A DNA stretch of 64,000 bases from Ignavibacteriota bacterium (GCA_016707525.1 JADJHP010000011.1:161152-225151), one strand, 5' to 3'. Shown: positions 47,896 through 56,765, numbered from the stretch's first letter. Program-made: numbers and translations. The notes: generated by a model from the letters alone, not told the origin.

Positions 47896-48848
47896 CCGCA
47901 TCCATGACCGATCGGAGGTGTTTGGCGTGTTATGAGCCGATACCGGAAGGGGACTTCCATCCTGCATGCAGCCGGAGATTTTTTGGGACGCCTGATCCGC
48001 CGGAGTTCCCGTATGAACTGCAGCAGATGCACGAGCTTGCACAAGAGGTTATCAGGAGCAGTGTGAGCATCACAGGGGTCCAGGCGAAACTCTCGGTGGA
48101 TCTGACGGCAGCTGCCGGGGCGCACAAGAGAAAACGACTTACGATCGTTGGCATGTGGGGGCGGTACGTTTTGAAGCCTCCGACTACGGACTATTCCTCG
48201 TTGCCGGAGATCGAAGACCTGAGCATGCACATCGCGGGCGCGTTCAAACTGCGGACGGTCCCCCACACGCTTATCCGTATCGCTACGGGGGAACTTGCCT
48301 ATCTGACCCGGCGCGTTGACCGTCATGGCGGTCTGAAGCTGCACATGGAAGACATGTGTCAACTCACGGAACGGCTCACCGAAGACAAGTACAAGGGATC
48401 GCTTGAACAGGTCGGAAAGAGAATACAGCGGTACTCCGACAATCCGGGCTTCGATCTGGTGGAGCTTCTCCGTCTCAGTCTCGCCTGCTTCCTTACCGGC
48501 AACGCAGATATGCACCTGAAGAATTTCTCTCTCCTGCATGCAGCCGACGGCACTGTCGGTCTTGCTCCTGCCTACGATGTGGTCTCAACAACGCTTGTCT
48601 TACCCGAAGACACAGAGGAGTCCGCACTCGCGATCAACGGAAAGAAGAGTAGACTTCGTAGCGACGACTTTGCCGCCCTGGCAAACACCCTGAACATTCC
48701 GGCGAATGTGTATGGCAACACGCTCCAGGAACTTCACGATCTCATGCCGGAGGCTCATGCCTTGATCGACACAAGTTTTCTGAACAGGGAGGACAAGTCC
48801 CGATACCGCAGCCTTCTGGCAGAGCGCAGCTCCCGGCTTGGGATCTGA
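47892..48848 (+). CDS. hipT: HipT-like serine/threonine kinase toxin
   Basis: A 318-residue HipA-type kinase without subdomain 1. It starts with a small Cys/His cluster (CLACYEPIPEGDFHPAC). The Gly-rich loop region contains Ser59-Ile-Thr61 in the SITGVQAKLS motif, equivalent to the regulatory phospho-serines of HipA/HipT; having Thr at the second position is notable. Lys95 (VLKPP), catalytic Asp206 (GNADMHLKN) and metal-binding Asp229 (APAYDV) are present, so an active kinase is expected. Known targets of the family are aminoacyl-tRNA synthetases. The gene is intact despite the error-prone sequence around it. Confidence 0.88.
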   Translation: MTASMTDRRCLACYEPIPEGDFHPACSRRFFGTPDPPEFPYELQQMHELAQEVIRSSVSITGVQAKLSVDLTAAAGAHKRKRLTIVGMWGRYVLKPPTTDYSSLPEIEDLSMHIAGAFKLRTVPHTLIRIATGELAYLTRRVDRHGGLKLHMEDMCQLTERLTEDKYKGSLEQVGKRIQRYSDNPGFDLVELLRLSLACFLTGNADMHLKNFSLLHAADGTVGLAPAYDVVSTTLVLPEDTEESALAINGKKSRLRSDDFAALANTLNIPANVYGNTLQELHDLMPEAHALIDTSFLNREDKSRYRSLLAERSSRLGI

Positions 48849-48993
48849 ACACATTGTTCAACCCTGCCGGCACATGGATATGCCCATCACCCGGCGTTCC
48901 TAGACCTGCAGCGGTACCAGGGCGCGATCGGCAAAGACTCCGGGCCACATCGCAGCACACCACAGAACGATGCCTAACTTCTGAGGCGAAAGC

Positions 48994-49446
48994 ATGGAGA
49001 TATTGGAGGGTGGAGAGGGGAAAGACATCGTCACGACGCGAGTGCTGCACGCTCCGCGTGAACGCGTGTTCCGCGCATGGACCGAGCCGGAGCACCTCGC
49101 ACGGTGGTGGGGTCCCAAAGGCTTCACGAACACGTTCTCCGAGTACGATCTGCGTCCGGGCGGCAAGTGGCGCTTCGTGATGCATGGCCCCGAAGGTGGC
49201 AACTACAATAACGAATGCACCTTCATCCGGATCGAACCACCCGGCTTCATCGCATGGGAACATGTCTCGCCACCGTACTTTCATATCATTGCTCGCTTCG
49301 ATGAGGCACCCGGCGGAAACACTGATCTGACGTGGACGATGCGCTTTCGTACCACGGAGGAACGTGCAAAGATCATCGCGTTCGTCCAGGGTAAGAATGA
49401 AGAGAACCTGGACCGCCTGGAAGCTGAGCTGGCGGTGATCCAGTGA
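48994..49446 (+). CDS. SRPBCC/AHSA1-domain protein
   Basis: A 150-residue START-like domain: DIVTTRVLHAPRERVFRAWTEPEHLARWWGPKGF and DLRPGGKWRFVMHGPEGGNYN are the family hallmark. Such proteins bind hydrophobic ligands; the ligand is unknown. It is monocistronic and shows no operon signal. Confidence 0.9.
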   Translation: MEILEGGEGKDIVTTRVLHAPRERVFRAWTEPEHLARWWGPKGFTNTFSEYDLRPGGKWRFVMHGPEGGNYNNECTFIRIEPPGFIAWEHVSPPYFHIIARFDEAPGGNTDLTWTMRFRTTEERAKIIAFVQGKNEENLDRLEAELAVIQ

Positions 49447-49522
49447 AGTTCACCTCCAAACCACCTTTCACGCCCCGGGAGAATGGAATACAATCGCACC
49501 CGCAAAGGCGGCAGCACATCCT

Positions 49523-50350
49523 ATGAACGCTCGAATGCTCCGTAGAACGCTCCCCGCAGGAGTCCTGCTGGTTCTGCTGCTGGTCATCTCCTACCAGCTC
49601 GTGTGGGGAAAGCTGTTTCCGTACTCTCCCGTCAGGCCAGGTTTCACACGCCACGACCTGGCACGGGCCGTTGTTTCTGTGGAGGAGGGGTCTCCGTTCG
49701 CCAGGTTCGCGGAGATCGACTCCCTCATCGTCGGCGTTGAACAGGCACATGGCCTCACCTTCACTGCGCGACCCCATATCCTGATCTTCGCAGACTCGTC
49801 GTCCTACCTCCGCCGGTCGACGACCCGGGCAAGGTTCTGTGCGTATCCGAATGGCTCGCTTGTCGTCTCGCCGTGGGCAGTGCGGGAGGCACACGAAGGG
49901 ACCATTTCGATGGAGATCTACCTCAGCCATGAGCTGTCGCACACCCTTCTGTACCAGCACATGGACGCAGTGAATGCCTACTGCTGCTTCCCCTCCTGGT
50001 TCATGGAGGGCGTTGCGGTGTACAACGCCCGACAGATGGGAACATCCTGGTATCCATCCAGGGAAGAAACATACAGACTTATCCGGAAGGGGAATTTCGT
50101 GCCGCCGGACTGGTTCGGAACCTCCCGGGAGGATGGCCTGCAGCTCACGGTGCCGTACCGGAGCACGTTCGCCTACTCGGAATTCGCCTGTCTCGTCGAT
50201 CATCTCATCGAACAGCATGGGAAGGAGAAGTTCGGCCGGTACATGAGCGGACTCCTGAGCACCTATCGGCACGATGCATTGTTCCAGGACGTCTATGGGA
50301 TGGAATTCGAGGCGTTCATTGAAGAGTTCAAGGCACACGTGAATCACTGA
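49523..50350 (+). CDS. Membrane-anchored gluzincin-like peptidase (HELSH...E)
   Basis: A 275-residue protein with one N-terminal hydrophobic anchor (residues ~10-30). A zinc site follows: His136-ELS-His140 and Glu162 in SWFMEGVAVY, the spacing and context of peptidase_MA-like gluzincins. The body faces outward. No named family is certain, but the motif set argues for an active protease. The ribosome site is weak. Confidence 0.7.
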   Translation: MNARMLRRTLPAGVLLVLLLVISYQLVWGKLFPYSPVRPGFTRHDLARAVVSVEEGSPFARFAEIDSLIVGVEQAHGLTFTARPHILIFADSSSYLRRSTTRARFCAYPNGSLVVSPWAVREAHEGTISMEIYLSHELSHTLLYQHMDAVNAYCCFPSWFMEGVAVYNARQMGTSWYPSREETYRLIRKGNFVPPDWFGTSREDGLQLTVPYRSTFAYSEFACLVDHLIEQHGKEKFGRYMSGLLSTYRHDALFQDVYGMEFEAFIEEFKAHVNH

Positions 50351-50410
50351 GATCGATCCACGACGCTGGCCGGGTTCGAAGCGGAAGCTTTCCTCACCGC
50401 CGCGGAGTGA

Positions 50411-51385
50411 TCACCGCACCATCACCATCGTCCGCGCGAGCTGTACTCTCCCTGCGCTCATACGATAGATGTACACCCCCGACGCAAGTCCCGTCGCATT
50501 GAAGGGTACGTCTCTTCTTCCCGCCGCCATCATGCCATCGATCAGCACCGCCACTTCTCTCCCGATCATATCGTACACGCGCAGGTCCACATGCTCGTCG
50601 GCGGCAAGATCGATGGGGATCATGGTCAGCGGGTTGAATGGGTTGGGATAGTTGTATCCAAGTCGATGATCCGCCGGGAGACCACGGGGGTCCTTCACAT
50701 CCGTGGCTGCGTCGAAGATCACGGTGATGCGATCGAAGTACAACGTCGTCGTTGCCTCGAACCCCGAGTCGGTGCCGATGCAGATCCAGACCGCGCCGGA
50801 GGCATCGGCGGTGACCGTGCATGGATGCGCGGCGTTGGTCCGCCGGATCATCGTGTACGCGGTCGTGGTGTCGGTCACACCCGCATGGCCAATGGTGTCC
50901 ATGTCAGCGCCGCGCTGCGACTGGTCGCCCTTATCGATGTTCATCCTGTAGTTGCCACCATCCTGGACCTTCATAGGTTCATCCATCACCGCACCGGCCT
51001 TGAATACCACCCCCTCCCCGGGGGCGCCTCCCACGCCGGCAGCATTGGTTGGGTAGCGCGAGGCAACATCCACCGTGATCGTGACCCGATACGCATGGTG
51101 CGGGGTGAGTCCCGTGATCCTCTTCTTGAGGAACATGAACAGATCGTCACTGTGATTGTTCCCCGAGATCCTGATGGTGGAATCCGCAGTGCTCAAGGGC
51201 CAGGGAAGCGCCGCATGCCCCCACGACAACTCATAGAAAAGCGAGTCGGTCACGGGATAGTCTGCAAAGTCACAGGTCCATCCGTCCAGCCCGCTTTCAA
51301 AAGTGAAAAGATGGGTCTGCGCACCAGCAGGGACCGCCGATAGCGATACAATGGCCACCAACACCATCCACATTCTTATAGACAT
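50411..51385 (-). CDS. Secreted beta-domain protein with T9SS sorting domain
   Basis: A 324-residue protein. A signal peptide (MWMVLVAIVSLSAVPAGAQ) is followed by a carbohydrate-binding-like beta-sandwich (FTFESGLDGWTCDFADYP ... DRITVIFDAA), typical of secreted proteins with jelly-roll domains. The C-terminal sorting domain is NYPNPFNPLTMIPIDLA, then DLRVYDMIGREVAVLIDG and GVYIYRMSAG. GGGGAGGA lies upstream of the ATG at 51385. It is transcribed opposite to its neighbours. Confidence 0.85.
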   Translation of the reverse strand: MSIRMWMVLVAIVSLSAVPAGAQTHLFTFESGLDGWTCDFADYPVTDSLFYELSWGHAALPWPLSTADSTIRISGNNHSDDLFMFLKKRITGLTPHHAYRVTITVDVASRYPTNAAGVGGAPGEGVVFKAGAVMDEPMKVQDGGNYRMNIDKGDQSQRGADMDTIGHAGVTDTTTAYTMIRRTNAAHPCTVTADASGAVWICIGTDSGFEATTTLYFDRITVIFDAATDVKDPRGLPADHRLGYNYPNPFNPLTMIPIDLAADEHVDLRVYDMIGREVAVLIDGMMAAGRRDVPFNATGLASGVYIYRMSAGRVQLARTMVMVR

Positions 51386-51572
51386 CGTTCCGTCCTCCCC
51401 TCGCTTTCTTTTGAATAGAAATGATCTGCACGGGTCCGGGCAGTACGCCCCCGCGCCCTCCGATCTGGCCGTGACAGGCGCATATAGAGGAGAACGGATG
51501 AGACGGCGAATCCCCCCATTCCGCCGGAGATCCCCCTCGTGGCAACCGGCATGATCCGGAGGCATTGTCCGG

Positions 51573-51600
51573 TTGACTTTCTCGTGCATCCGCATATCAT
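51573..51600 (+). promoter_or_regulatory. Promoter TTGACT-N16-TATCAT
   Basis: Boxes at 51573-51578 and 51595-51600 with a 16-bp spacer, 50 bp upstream of the TfoX-H1 fusion start. Confidence 0.65.
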
Positions 51601-51650
51601 GTAGAGGTACTTCCCCCCGGAACCCCATTCATAGGATAAGGAGCGCTTCG

Positions 51651-52316
51651 ATGGCATCCGATGCCAGCTTCGTCCAGTTCGTCGTCGATCAGGTCAATGG
51701 CGCCGGCGCGATCACCTCGCGCTACATGTTCGGCGAATACGCACTCTATTGTAATGAGAAAGTGGTCGGACTCATCTGCGACAACAAGCTGTTCGTGAAG
51801 CCGACGGATGCCGGCAGGGCATTCATCGGCACGCCCGTGGAAGCTCCGGCCTATACCGGCGCGAAGCCGAGCTTCCTCATCGAGGACAAGCTGGAAGACC
51901 GCGCGTGGCTGACGGAACTCATCCGCATCACGGAGCGGGAAGTGTCGATGCCCACAAGGAAAAGCAAGAACAAGGATGCTACGCAGCCTGCTGGTGCGAA
52001 GCCGCCCGCAGCCAGACCGGCGACGAAGAGCAGCCCCCAAAACGCGAAGAAAAAGGCGGCAACAGGCGCGAAGAAAGCCCCAAAGCAGAGCGCAGTGAAG
52101 ACCACGAAGAAGAGTTCAAAGAGCACTTCAAAGAACTCTTCAAAGACAACTTCGAAGAAGACTCCAAAGAAGACCACAAAGAAAACCCCCCCAAAGAAGA
52201 CCCTGAAGAAGACCCCAAAGAAGACACTGAAGAAGACCACAACGAAGGCTGGTGGGAAAATCGCGACCACCACCACGAAGAAGAACGTGAAGACAAAGAA
52301 GTCCTCCCGCCGATGA
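51651..52316 (+). CDS. TfoX N-terminal domain fused to a histone-H1-like lysine tail
   Basis: A 221-residue protein. The first ~100 residues are a TfoX/Sxy N-terminal domain (FVQFVVDQVNGAGAITSRYMFGEYALYCNEKVVGLICDNKLFVKPT). The remaining ~120 are a low-complexity Lys/Thr/Ser/Ala/Pro tail (KSKNKDATQP..., KKTPKKTTKK, PKKTLKKTPKKTLKK), like bacterial histone H1-like proteins. The tail is predicted to bind DNA non-specifically. TfoX domains are linked to competence regulation. The ATG at 51651 has a good AAGGAG site. The combination in one protein is unusual. Confidence 0.85.
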   Translation: MASDASFVQFVVDQVNGAGAITSRYMFGEYALYCNEKVVGLICDNKLFVKPTDAGRAFIGTPVEAPAYTGAKPSFLIEDKLEDRAWLTELIRITEREVSMPTRKSKNKDATQPAGAKPPAARPATKSSPQNAKKKAATGAKKAPKQSAVKTTKKSSKSTSKNSSKTTSKKTPKKTTKKTPPKKTLKKTPKKTLKKTTTKAGGKIATTTTKKNVKTKKSSRR

Positions 52317-52378
52317 CGGAACCTGTCGATATCACACAGGCGAAGCACCATCGATACTCTGACAGAGAGAATACGAAC

Positions 52379-53970
52379 ATGCACCTGACCACCGGTCACC
52401 TCCTCGCTGTGACGCTCTGCTGCCTCGTCGCTGCGACCGTTTCCGTACACGCACAGAAGAAGCCCCCCTCTGCCGACCGCGTGATCGCGGTGGACTACAA
52501 TGCCGTGCGCGGCCCCCTCAATACGATGTTCAATGCCTGCGTCGGCGCAGGTCGCGCCAATGAAGGACTGCGTGCCGACTGGCAACAGCAGCTCGCGCGG
52601 GCGCACACAGAATGCGGCTTCCGCTACATCCGCTTCCACGGCCTCCTCGCGGACGATATGGGGATCTACTTCGAAGACGCGAAGGGGAACCCCATCTACA
52701 ACTTCCAGTACATGGACGTCCTCTTCGACTACATCCTGAGCATCGGGATGAAACCGTTCGTCGAACTGGGATTCATGCCGAACGCGCTGGCCAGCGGCAC
52801 GAAGACGATCTTCTGGTGGCGCGGGAATGTGACGCCCCCGAAGGACTATTCGAAATGGGCGGGACTCGTCCGCGCACTGACGCAGCACGTGACCGACCGC
52901 TATGGCGCCGAAGAGGTGAAGAGCTGGTACTTCGAAGTCTGGAACGAGCCGAACCTGGACATCTTCTGGGCGGGAACACAGCAGGAGTACTTCACCCTGT
53001 ACCGGCACAGCGCGGAAGCGATCAAGAGCGTGAATAGGGCCTACCGCGTGGGTGGACCCGCGACCGCAGGCGCTGCATGGGTGCCGGAGATGATCACCTT
53101 CGCGCACACCACCAGGCTCCCGCTGGATTTCGTGAGCACGCATTCCTATGGCGTGAAGGCGGGGTACGTGGATGAGTACGGACAGAATGGCACGGTCCTG
53201 GACAAGGACCCGTGGAGCGTGAGCCGCGACATCCTCCGCTCGCGTACCGAGATCACTGCGTCGCCCATGCCGGACCTCGAACTGCACTACACCGAATGGA
53301 GTTCATCGTACACGCCCGCCGACCCGATCCACGATTCATACCACGAGGCGGCGTATATCCTCGACCGCATCAGGAAAGCCAGACGGCCATGCAGTCGATG
53401 TCCTACTGGACCTTCACCGATATCTTCGAGGAACCCGGCCCGCGTACGACGCCGTTCCATGGAGGCTTCGGACTGCTCAACTACCAGGGGATCGCCAAGC
53501 CTGCGTATCACGCGTTCGCCTTCATGAACAAACTCGGCGGGACCGAACTCGCCACCACGGACAGCACGTCCTGGGTTACGCGGAGCGCGGATGGCGGCGT
53601 GCAACTGCTCCTCTGGGACTTCACGAACACCCATCCGGGCGACTCGGTGAATGATCAGGTGTACTATCTGCGCGATCTTCCGGCAAAGCCGAAGGGGAAG
53701 GTCCGCATCGAGCTCACCGGCGTCCCCGCGGGATCGTATACGCTCGAACTCTCGCAGATCGGGTACCGCGTGAACGATGCCTACTCCACCTATCTGTCCA
53801 TGGGCCGTCCGGCACAGCTCACGCGCGCGCAGGTGGAGACCATCACGGCCCTGAACGACGGTGCGCCGTTGAAGCGCGAGTTGGTGACCATCGGAGCGAA
53901 CGGCGTGCTATCGAAGCAGCTCGAACTCCGCGAGAACGATGTGTTCCTCCTGCGGCTCATCAGGTCCTGA
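52379..53970 (+). CDS. Secreted glycoside hydrolase family 39 (beta-xylosidase-like), frameshifted
   Basis: A ~530-residue enzyme with a signal peptide (LLAVTLCCLVAATVSVHA). The TIM barrel has the acid/base Glu190 in FEVWNEPNLDIFW and nucleophile Glu306 in LHYTEWSSSY, the GH39 arrangement. A beta-sandwich domain follows the frame break at ~53380 (expected ILDRIRKAGQTAMQSMSYW). A single missing base is the simplest explanation. Its likely substrate is xylan or a related beta-glycoside. Confidence 0.88.
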
Positions 53971-53975
53971 GTGCC

Positions 53976-54239
53976 TTGGCGATCTTCTTCATTCTGATCA
54001 TGCCCGCGTTCTTCATCACCGCGGTGATGGCCCTGCGGAAGTTTCCCCTGGGTATCCTGATGGGTCCGGCCCTGATGATCCTCGGGTTCTTCGTGATCTT
54101 CCCGCTCGGGTTGAATGAACTCGGGAAGCCTGCATTCGGCATGGCGGTCGAGGTTGGCCCGATGGTGATGTCGTTCGCGTTCGCGTCGTTCATGCTTGCC
54201 GTGGCGTATGTCCACTTGCGGAAGTTGCGGGTGGGATGA
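53976..54239 (+). CDS. Small membrane protein
   Basis: An 87-residue protein with three hydrophobic segments (FFILIMPAFFITAVMAL, ILMGPALMILGFFVIFPLGL, MVMSFAFASFMLAVAYV). It has no recognised family. It starts at a TTG five bases after the GH39 stop, so co-translation is possible. Confidence 0.45.
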   Translation: MAIFFILIMPAFFITAVMALRKFPLGILMGPALMILGFFVIFPLGLNELGKPAFGMAVEVGPMVMSFAFASFMLAVAYVHLRKLRVG

Positions 54240-54323
54240 ACCCCCGGACGGGTTCTTGATATCTGAAGTTCTTCCGATCCGCACAATATCCTATCGGCAT
54301 ATACGTCTACCACAATACCAACG

Positions 54324-54926
54324 CTGGCGAACAAGGCCACTTCCCGGGCAGAGGCGAACGCGGAAACAGCACTTCCACATACAGGTACGGCAGCACAGCT
54401 CGGCAGCACGGTTGAGGCGCATCGCCCGCGGCTGCTGGAGTTCATCCGCCGGCGCGTGCGCACCGATGAGGATGCGGAGGATATCCTCCAGGATGTCTTC
54501 ATGCAGCTTGTGGCAAGCTGGAGTGTGACCGAACCGATCGACAAGATGGCGGCATGGCTCTTCACTGTTGCCCGGAACCGTATCACCGATTGGTACCGGA
54601 AGAAGCGGCATGTTTCCATGCCACGCGACCCGAACGATGAACTCCTCCCGCTGAATCTGGAGGATGTGCTGCCCGACCCGGCCGGGACGCCGGAGAATGA
54701 ACTGGTTCGCTCGCTCATCCGCGACGCGCTGGAGGAGGCCCTGGAGGAGATGCCGCAAAAACAACGCGACGTCTTTGTGTGGCACGAACTCGAAGGACGA
54801 CCGTTCAAAGAGATCGCCGCGCTGACGGGCGAACCGGTGAATACCCTGATCTCCCGCAAGCGCTATGCGGTGCTCTATCTGCGCGAGCGGTTACAGGATG
54901 TCTACGACGATATTGACATGGCGTAA
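54324..54926 (+). CDS. RNA polymerase ECF sigma factor (start uncertain)
   Basis: The open frame contains sigma region 2 (AHRPRLLEFIRRRVRTDEDAEDILQDVFMQLV, WLFTVARNRITDWYRKKRH) and region 4 (LEEALEEMPQKQRDVFVWHELEGRPFKEIAALTGEPVNTLISRKRYAVLYLRE), which is the ECF family. Recognisable sequence begins upstream of the first GTG (54456), so the true start lies near or before 54324; no good ATG is seen, possibly because of a missing base. It is followed by a membrane protein that often accompanies such factors. The regulon is unknown. Confidence 0.82.
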   Translation: MANKATSRAEANAETALPHTGTAAQLGSTVEAHRPRLLEFIRRRVRTDEDAEDILQDVFMQLVASWSVTEPIDKMAAWLFTVARNRITDWYRKKRHVSMPRDPNDELLPLNLEDVLPDPAGTPENELVRSLIRDALEEALEEMPQKQRDVFVWHELEGRPFKEIAALTGEPVNTLISRKRYAVLYLRERLQDVYDDIDMA

Positions 54927-54944
54927 TACCAAACGAGGGATGAT

Positions 54945-55298
54945 ATGAAAACATGGTGGGCGGTACGCATACTCAAAGGACTTATGATCGGAGCGGTGAT
55001 CGGTCTCGTGGTGGGGTTCGTGGTGATGGGACTGTGGAATGCATTGATACCCGAACTGTTCCATGGGCCGGTGATCACATTCTGGCAGGCGGTGGGACTT
55101 CTTGTGCTTTCGCATATCCTGTTCCGCGGGCCGGGCGCCAGGTTCGGCGGGTGGCGGCATGACAACTGGCGTAAGAAGTTCGAGGCGAAGCTGGCAGCGA
55201 TGACGCCCGAGGAGCGTGAGAAGTTCAGGGGCCAGTGGCACCACCGGTGCTACCCCTGGGACGATGGCGGCAAGGAACAGCCTGCCGCCGGCGAGTGA
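54945..55298 (+). CDS. Sigma-factor-associated membrane protein
   Basis: A 117-residue protein. A hydrophobic segment (MIGAVIGLVVGFVVMGLW) and a second (FWQAVGLLVLSHILF) are followed by an acidic/basic C-terminal tail with MTPEEREKFRGQWHHRC. This kind of small protein is often encoded behind ECF sigma factors in this phylum, and I infer a partner or anti-sigma-like role. It starts 19 bp after the sigma stop; GAGGGATG precedes it. Confidence 0.6.
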   Translation: MKTWWAVRILKGLMIGAVIGLVVGFVVMGLWNALIPELFHGPVITFWQAVGLLVLSHILFRGPGARFGGWRHDNWRKKFEAKLAAMTPEEREKFRGQWHHRCYPWDDGGKEQPAAGE

Positions 55299-55320
55299 TC
55301 AGCAGAACATGGGGAATAGT

Positions 55321-55533
55321 ATGGACATCTTCGTATTCCGAACGAACATTTTCTCGGCACAGACCGCGCACCCGGTGGCCAAGCGCCTGGACCATCACCA
55401 GAGTGTAGCTCGTTGGACCATCGACTACGGCGACCGGGACAAGGTGCTGCGTGTGGAAGCGGAGGGGACAGACCCTGCGGAGATCACGGAGCTCGTGGCC
55501 TCCGTGGGATTTGAATGCGAAGAATTGCTCTAG
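55321..55533 (+). CDS. HMA-like domain protein lacking CxxC
   Basis: A 70-residue ferredoxin-fold protein: FVFRTNIFSAQTAHPVAKRLDHHQSVARWTIDYGDRDKVLRVEAEG is heavy-metal-associated-like, but the metal-binding CxxC is absent, so it does not bind copper in the normal way. It is co-oriented with the sigma operon. Confidence 0.55.
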   Translation: MDIFVFRTNIFSAQTAHPVAKRLDHHQSVARWTIDYGDRDKVLRVEAEGTDPAEITELVASVGFECEELL

Positions 55534-55788
55534 CCATGTCAGTTCAGAAGGTCCGGAGTTCCGTCAGGATACAAGAGGGATCGCATCCGCACTTGGATGG
55601 AACTGGAAGGACTCGCCTCCGGCATGCACGACGATCACGCGGTGTAACCGGAGGTTGCTCGTCGCACCGCGCATCGATGGAGTGAGCCGTGGCGACCCAA
55701 GCATCAGGGTCACCGCAGGGGCATCCGTGCGGCCGGGTCGGGGTGTTTGACAATGCAGAATCGCTGGCAGCTCCTTCTGCGGGAAGGC

Positions 55789-55817
55789 TTGACTCAGTAG
55801 CGAAAAAATTCTATAGT
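55789..55817 (+). promoter_or_regulatory. Strong promoter TTGACT-N17-TATAGT
   Basis: The -35 at 55789-55794 and -10 at 55812-55817 are 17 bp apart. Transcription would begin near 55824. Confidence 0.85.
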
Positions 55818-55823
55818 ATATAC

Positions 55824-55998
55824 ATGAAACACGTCCGACATCAGATCCTGTGTCATCTGCAGCGCGCGCAGCAGCATCAACCCCAGCAGCAGTGCGTGGT
55901 GGCAGGCCACGTTTTCGCACAGGACGGGACGGCATGATCTAAGATCATAACGAATGTTGTACCACCGAACCCTCCGGCGAAAACGCCGGAGGGTTTTT
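55824..55998 (+). ncRNA. ~175-nt transcript candidate: promoter to terminator, with leaderless ORF
   Basis: From the predicted start at about 55824 to the terminator at 55998, the transcript would carry a 37-codon ORF starting exactly at the predicted first base (MKHVRHQILCHLQRAQQHQP, with 5 His and 9 Gln). A small hairpin (ATGATCT/AGATCAT, 55934-55948) overlaps its stop. It is either a small RNA, a leaderless peptide gene, or a His/Gln-rich leader with an attenuator before the gene at 56033. I cannot decide between them. Confidence 0.5.
55969..55998 (+). terminator. Strong Rho-independent terminator
   Basis: CCCTCCGGCG (55970-55979) and CGCCGGAGGG (55984-55993) form a perfect 10-bp stem with an AAAA loop, followed by TTTTT. 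It is the best terminator in the window. Confidence 0.95.
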
Positions 55999-56032
55999 CT
56001 ATTATGACCATAGACGACGGGATACGAGAGCG

Positions 56033-56293
56033 ATGGAACATGACAGGTGCGGGGTACACGAGTGCGAGAGCGATGTGATCGCGCGGGGGATGTGCTGGAA
56101 ACATTATCAGAGGCACCGGCGCCATGGGAGCCCGGAAACCGCTCACCGGCGGTTCGCCGACACGCATGAATGCAGGTATTGCGGGACGCGGAACCCGGAG
56201 GACTTCTATGCCTCGTACAAGGGGATCTGCAAGACCTGCCGGAAGATCCGGCGCATCCAGGGTGTGCAGCGCGTCCAGCGCAAGGCCGCCTGA
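56033..56293 (+). CDS. Small zinc-ribbon-like protein with two Cys/His clusters
   Basis: An 86-residue basic protein. CGVHECESDVIARGMCWKHYQRHRRHG is the first cluster and CRYCGTRNPEDFYASYKGICKTCRKIRR the second; both look like metal-binding knuckles common in phage-type or endonuclease-VII-like proteins. No catalytic motif is certain. The start is 35 bases past the strong terminator, with a GAGAG ribosome site. Confidence 0.6.
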   Translation: MEHDRCGVHECESDVIARGMCWKHYQRHRRHGSPETAHRRFADTHECRYCGTRNPEDFYASYKGICKTCRKIRRIQGVQRVQRKAA

Positions 56294-56301
56294 TCCGTAT
56301 T

Positions 56302-56315
56302 CCCCGTCAGCGGGG
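56302..56315. terminator. Small hairpin between convergent genes
   Basis: CCCCG-TCAG-CGGGG is a perfect 5-bp stem between the convergent stops at 56293 and 56319. No T-run follows on either strand, so it is only a weak candidate. Confidence 0.3.
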
Positions 56316-56318
56316 AGG

Positions 56319-56765
56319 TCAATCGACGCGGTTGAAGATATCGACGGTCAGCCGGTAGACCCCGGCGGCGTCGCGCTTCCAGACGTTGGTATACTTCGCT
56401 TTGTGCACGACCACCGAGTCCGGTGTGTCGGTTCTGATCACGTTCCGGACGACACCGATCTCGTACAGAACGTCCGGTGTGCCACTGATCTCAAGGGATT
56501 CCGAATGCAGAGAAACGATCTTCTCGAGTCCATCGCCCCAGAGAGCGATGATGCTGTCGCGTCCGTGGACGGGTGCGAGGCCGGGTGCCATGAACCATGC
56601 ATCCTCAGCGTACACCTCGCGCAGGAGCGCGAGGTTCTTCGTCGCGGCAACAGTATGGAGTTTCTCGTTCTGCAGGTGAATAAGGGCCTTTGCCTCTTCC
56701 AGGGAGGGCGTGTGTGTACAGCCTGTGAGGGCGAGCAATAGGCACGTGGCTGTCAGGAACCTCAT
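56319..56765 (-). CDS. Lipoprotein with SnoaL/DUF4440-like domain
   Basis: A 148-residue protein. Lipobox LTGC (Cys16) is followed by a single NTF2-like domain: LREVYAEDAWFMAPGLAPVHGRDSIIALWG and KAKYTNVWKRDAAGVYRLTVDIFN. DUF4440-type proteins may be enzymes or binders; the ligand is unknown. GGAG lies upstream of the ATG at 56765. Confidence 0.85.
   Translation of the reverse strand: MRFLTATCLLLALTGCTHTPSLEEAKALIHLQNEKLHTVAATKNLALLREVYAEDAWFMAPGLAPVHGRDSIIALWGDGLEKIVSLHSESLEISGTPDVLYEIGVVRNVIRTDTPDSVVVHKAKYTNVWKRDAAGVYRLTVDIFNRVD

Noticed and set aside
51905..52378. An acidic EDKKE-rich frame within the TfoX-H1 tail
   Set aside because: It is the alternate frame of the lysine codons of the real tail; it only becomes a gene after the GH39 ATG at 52379.
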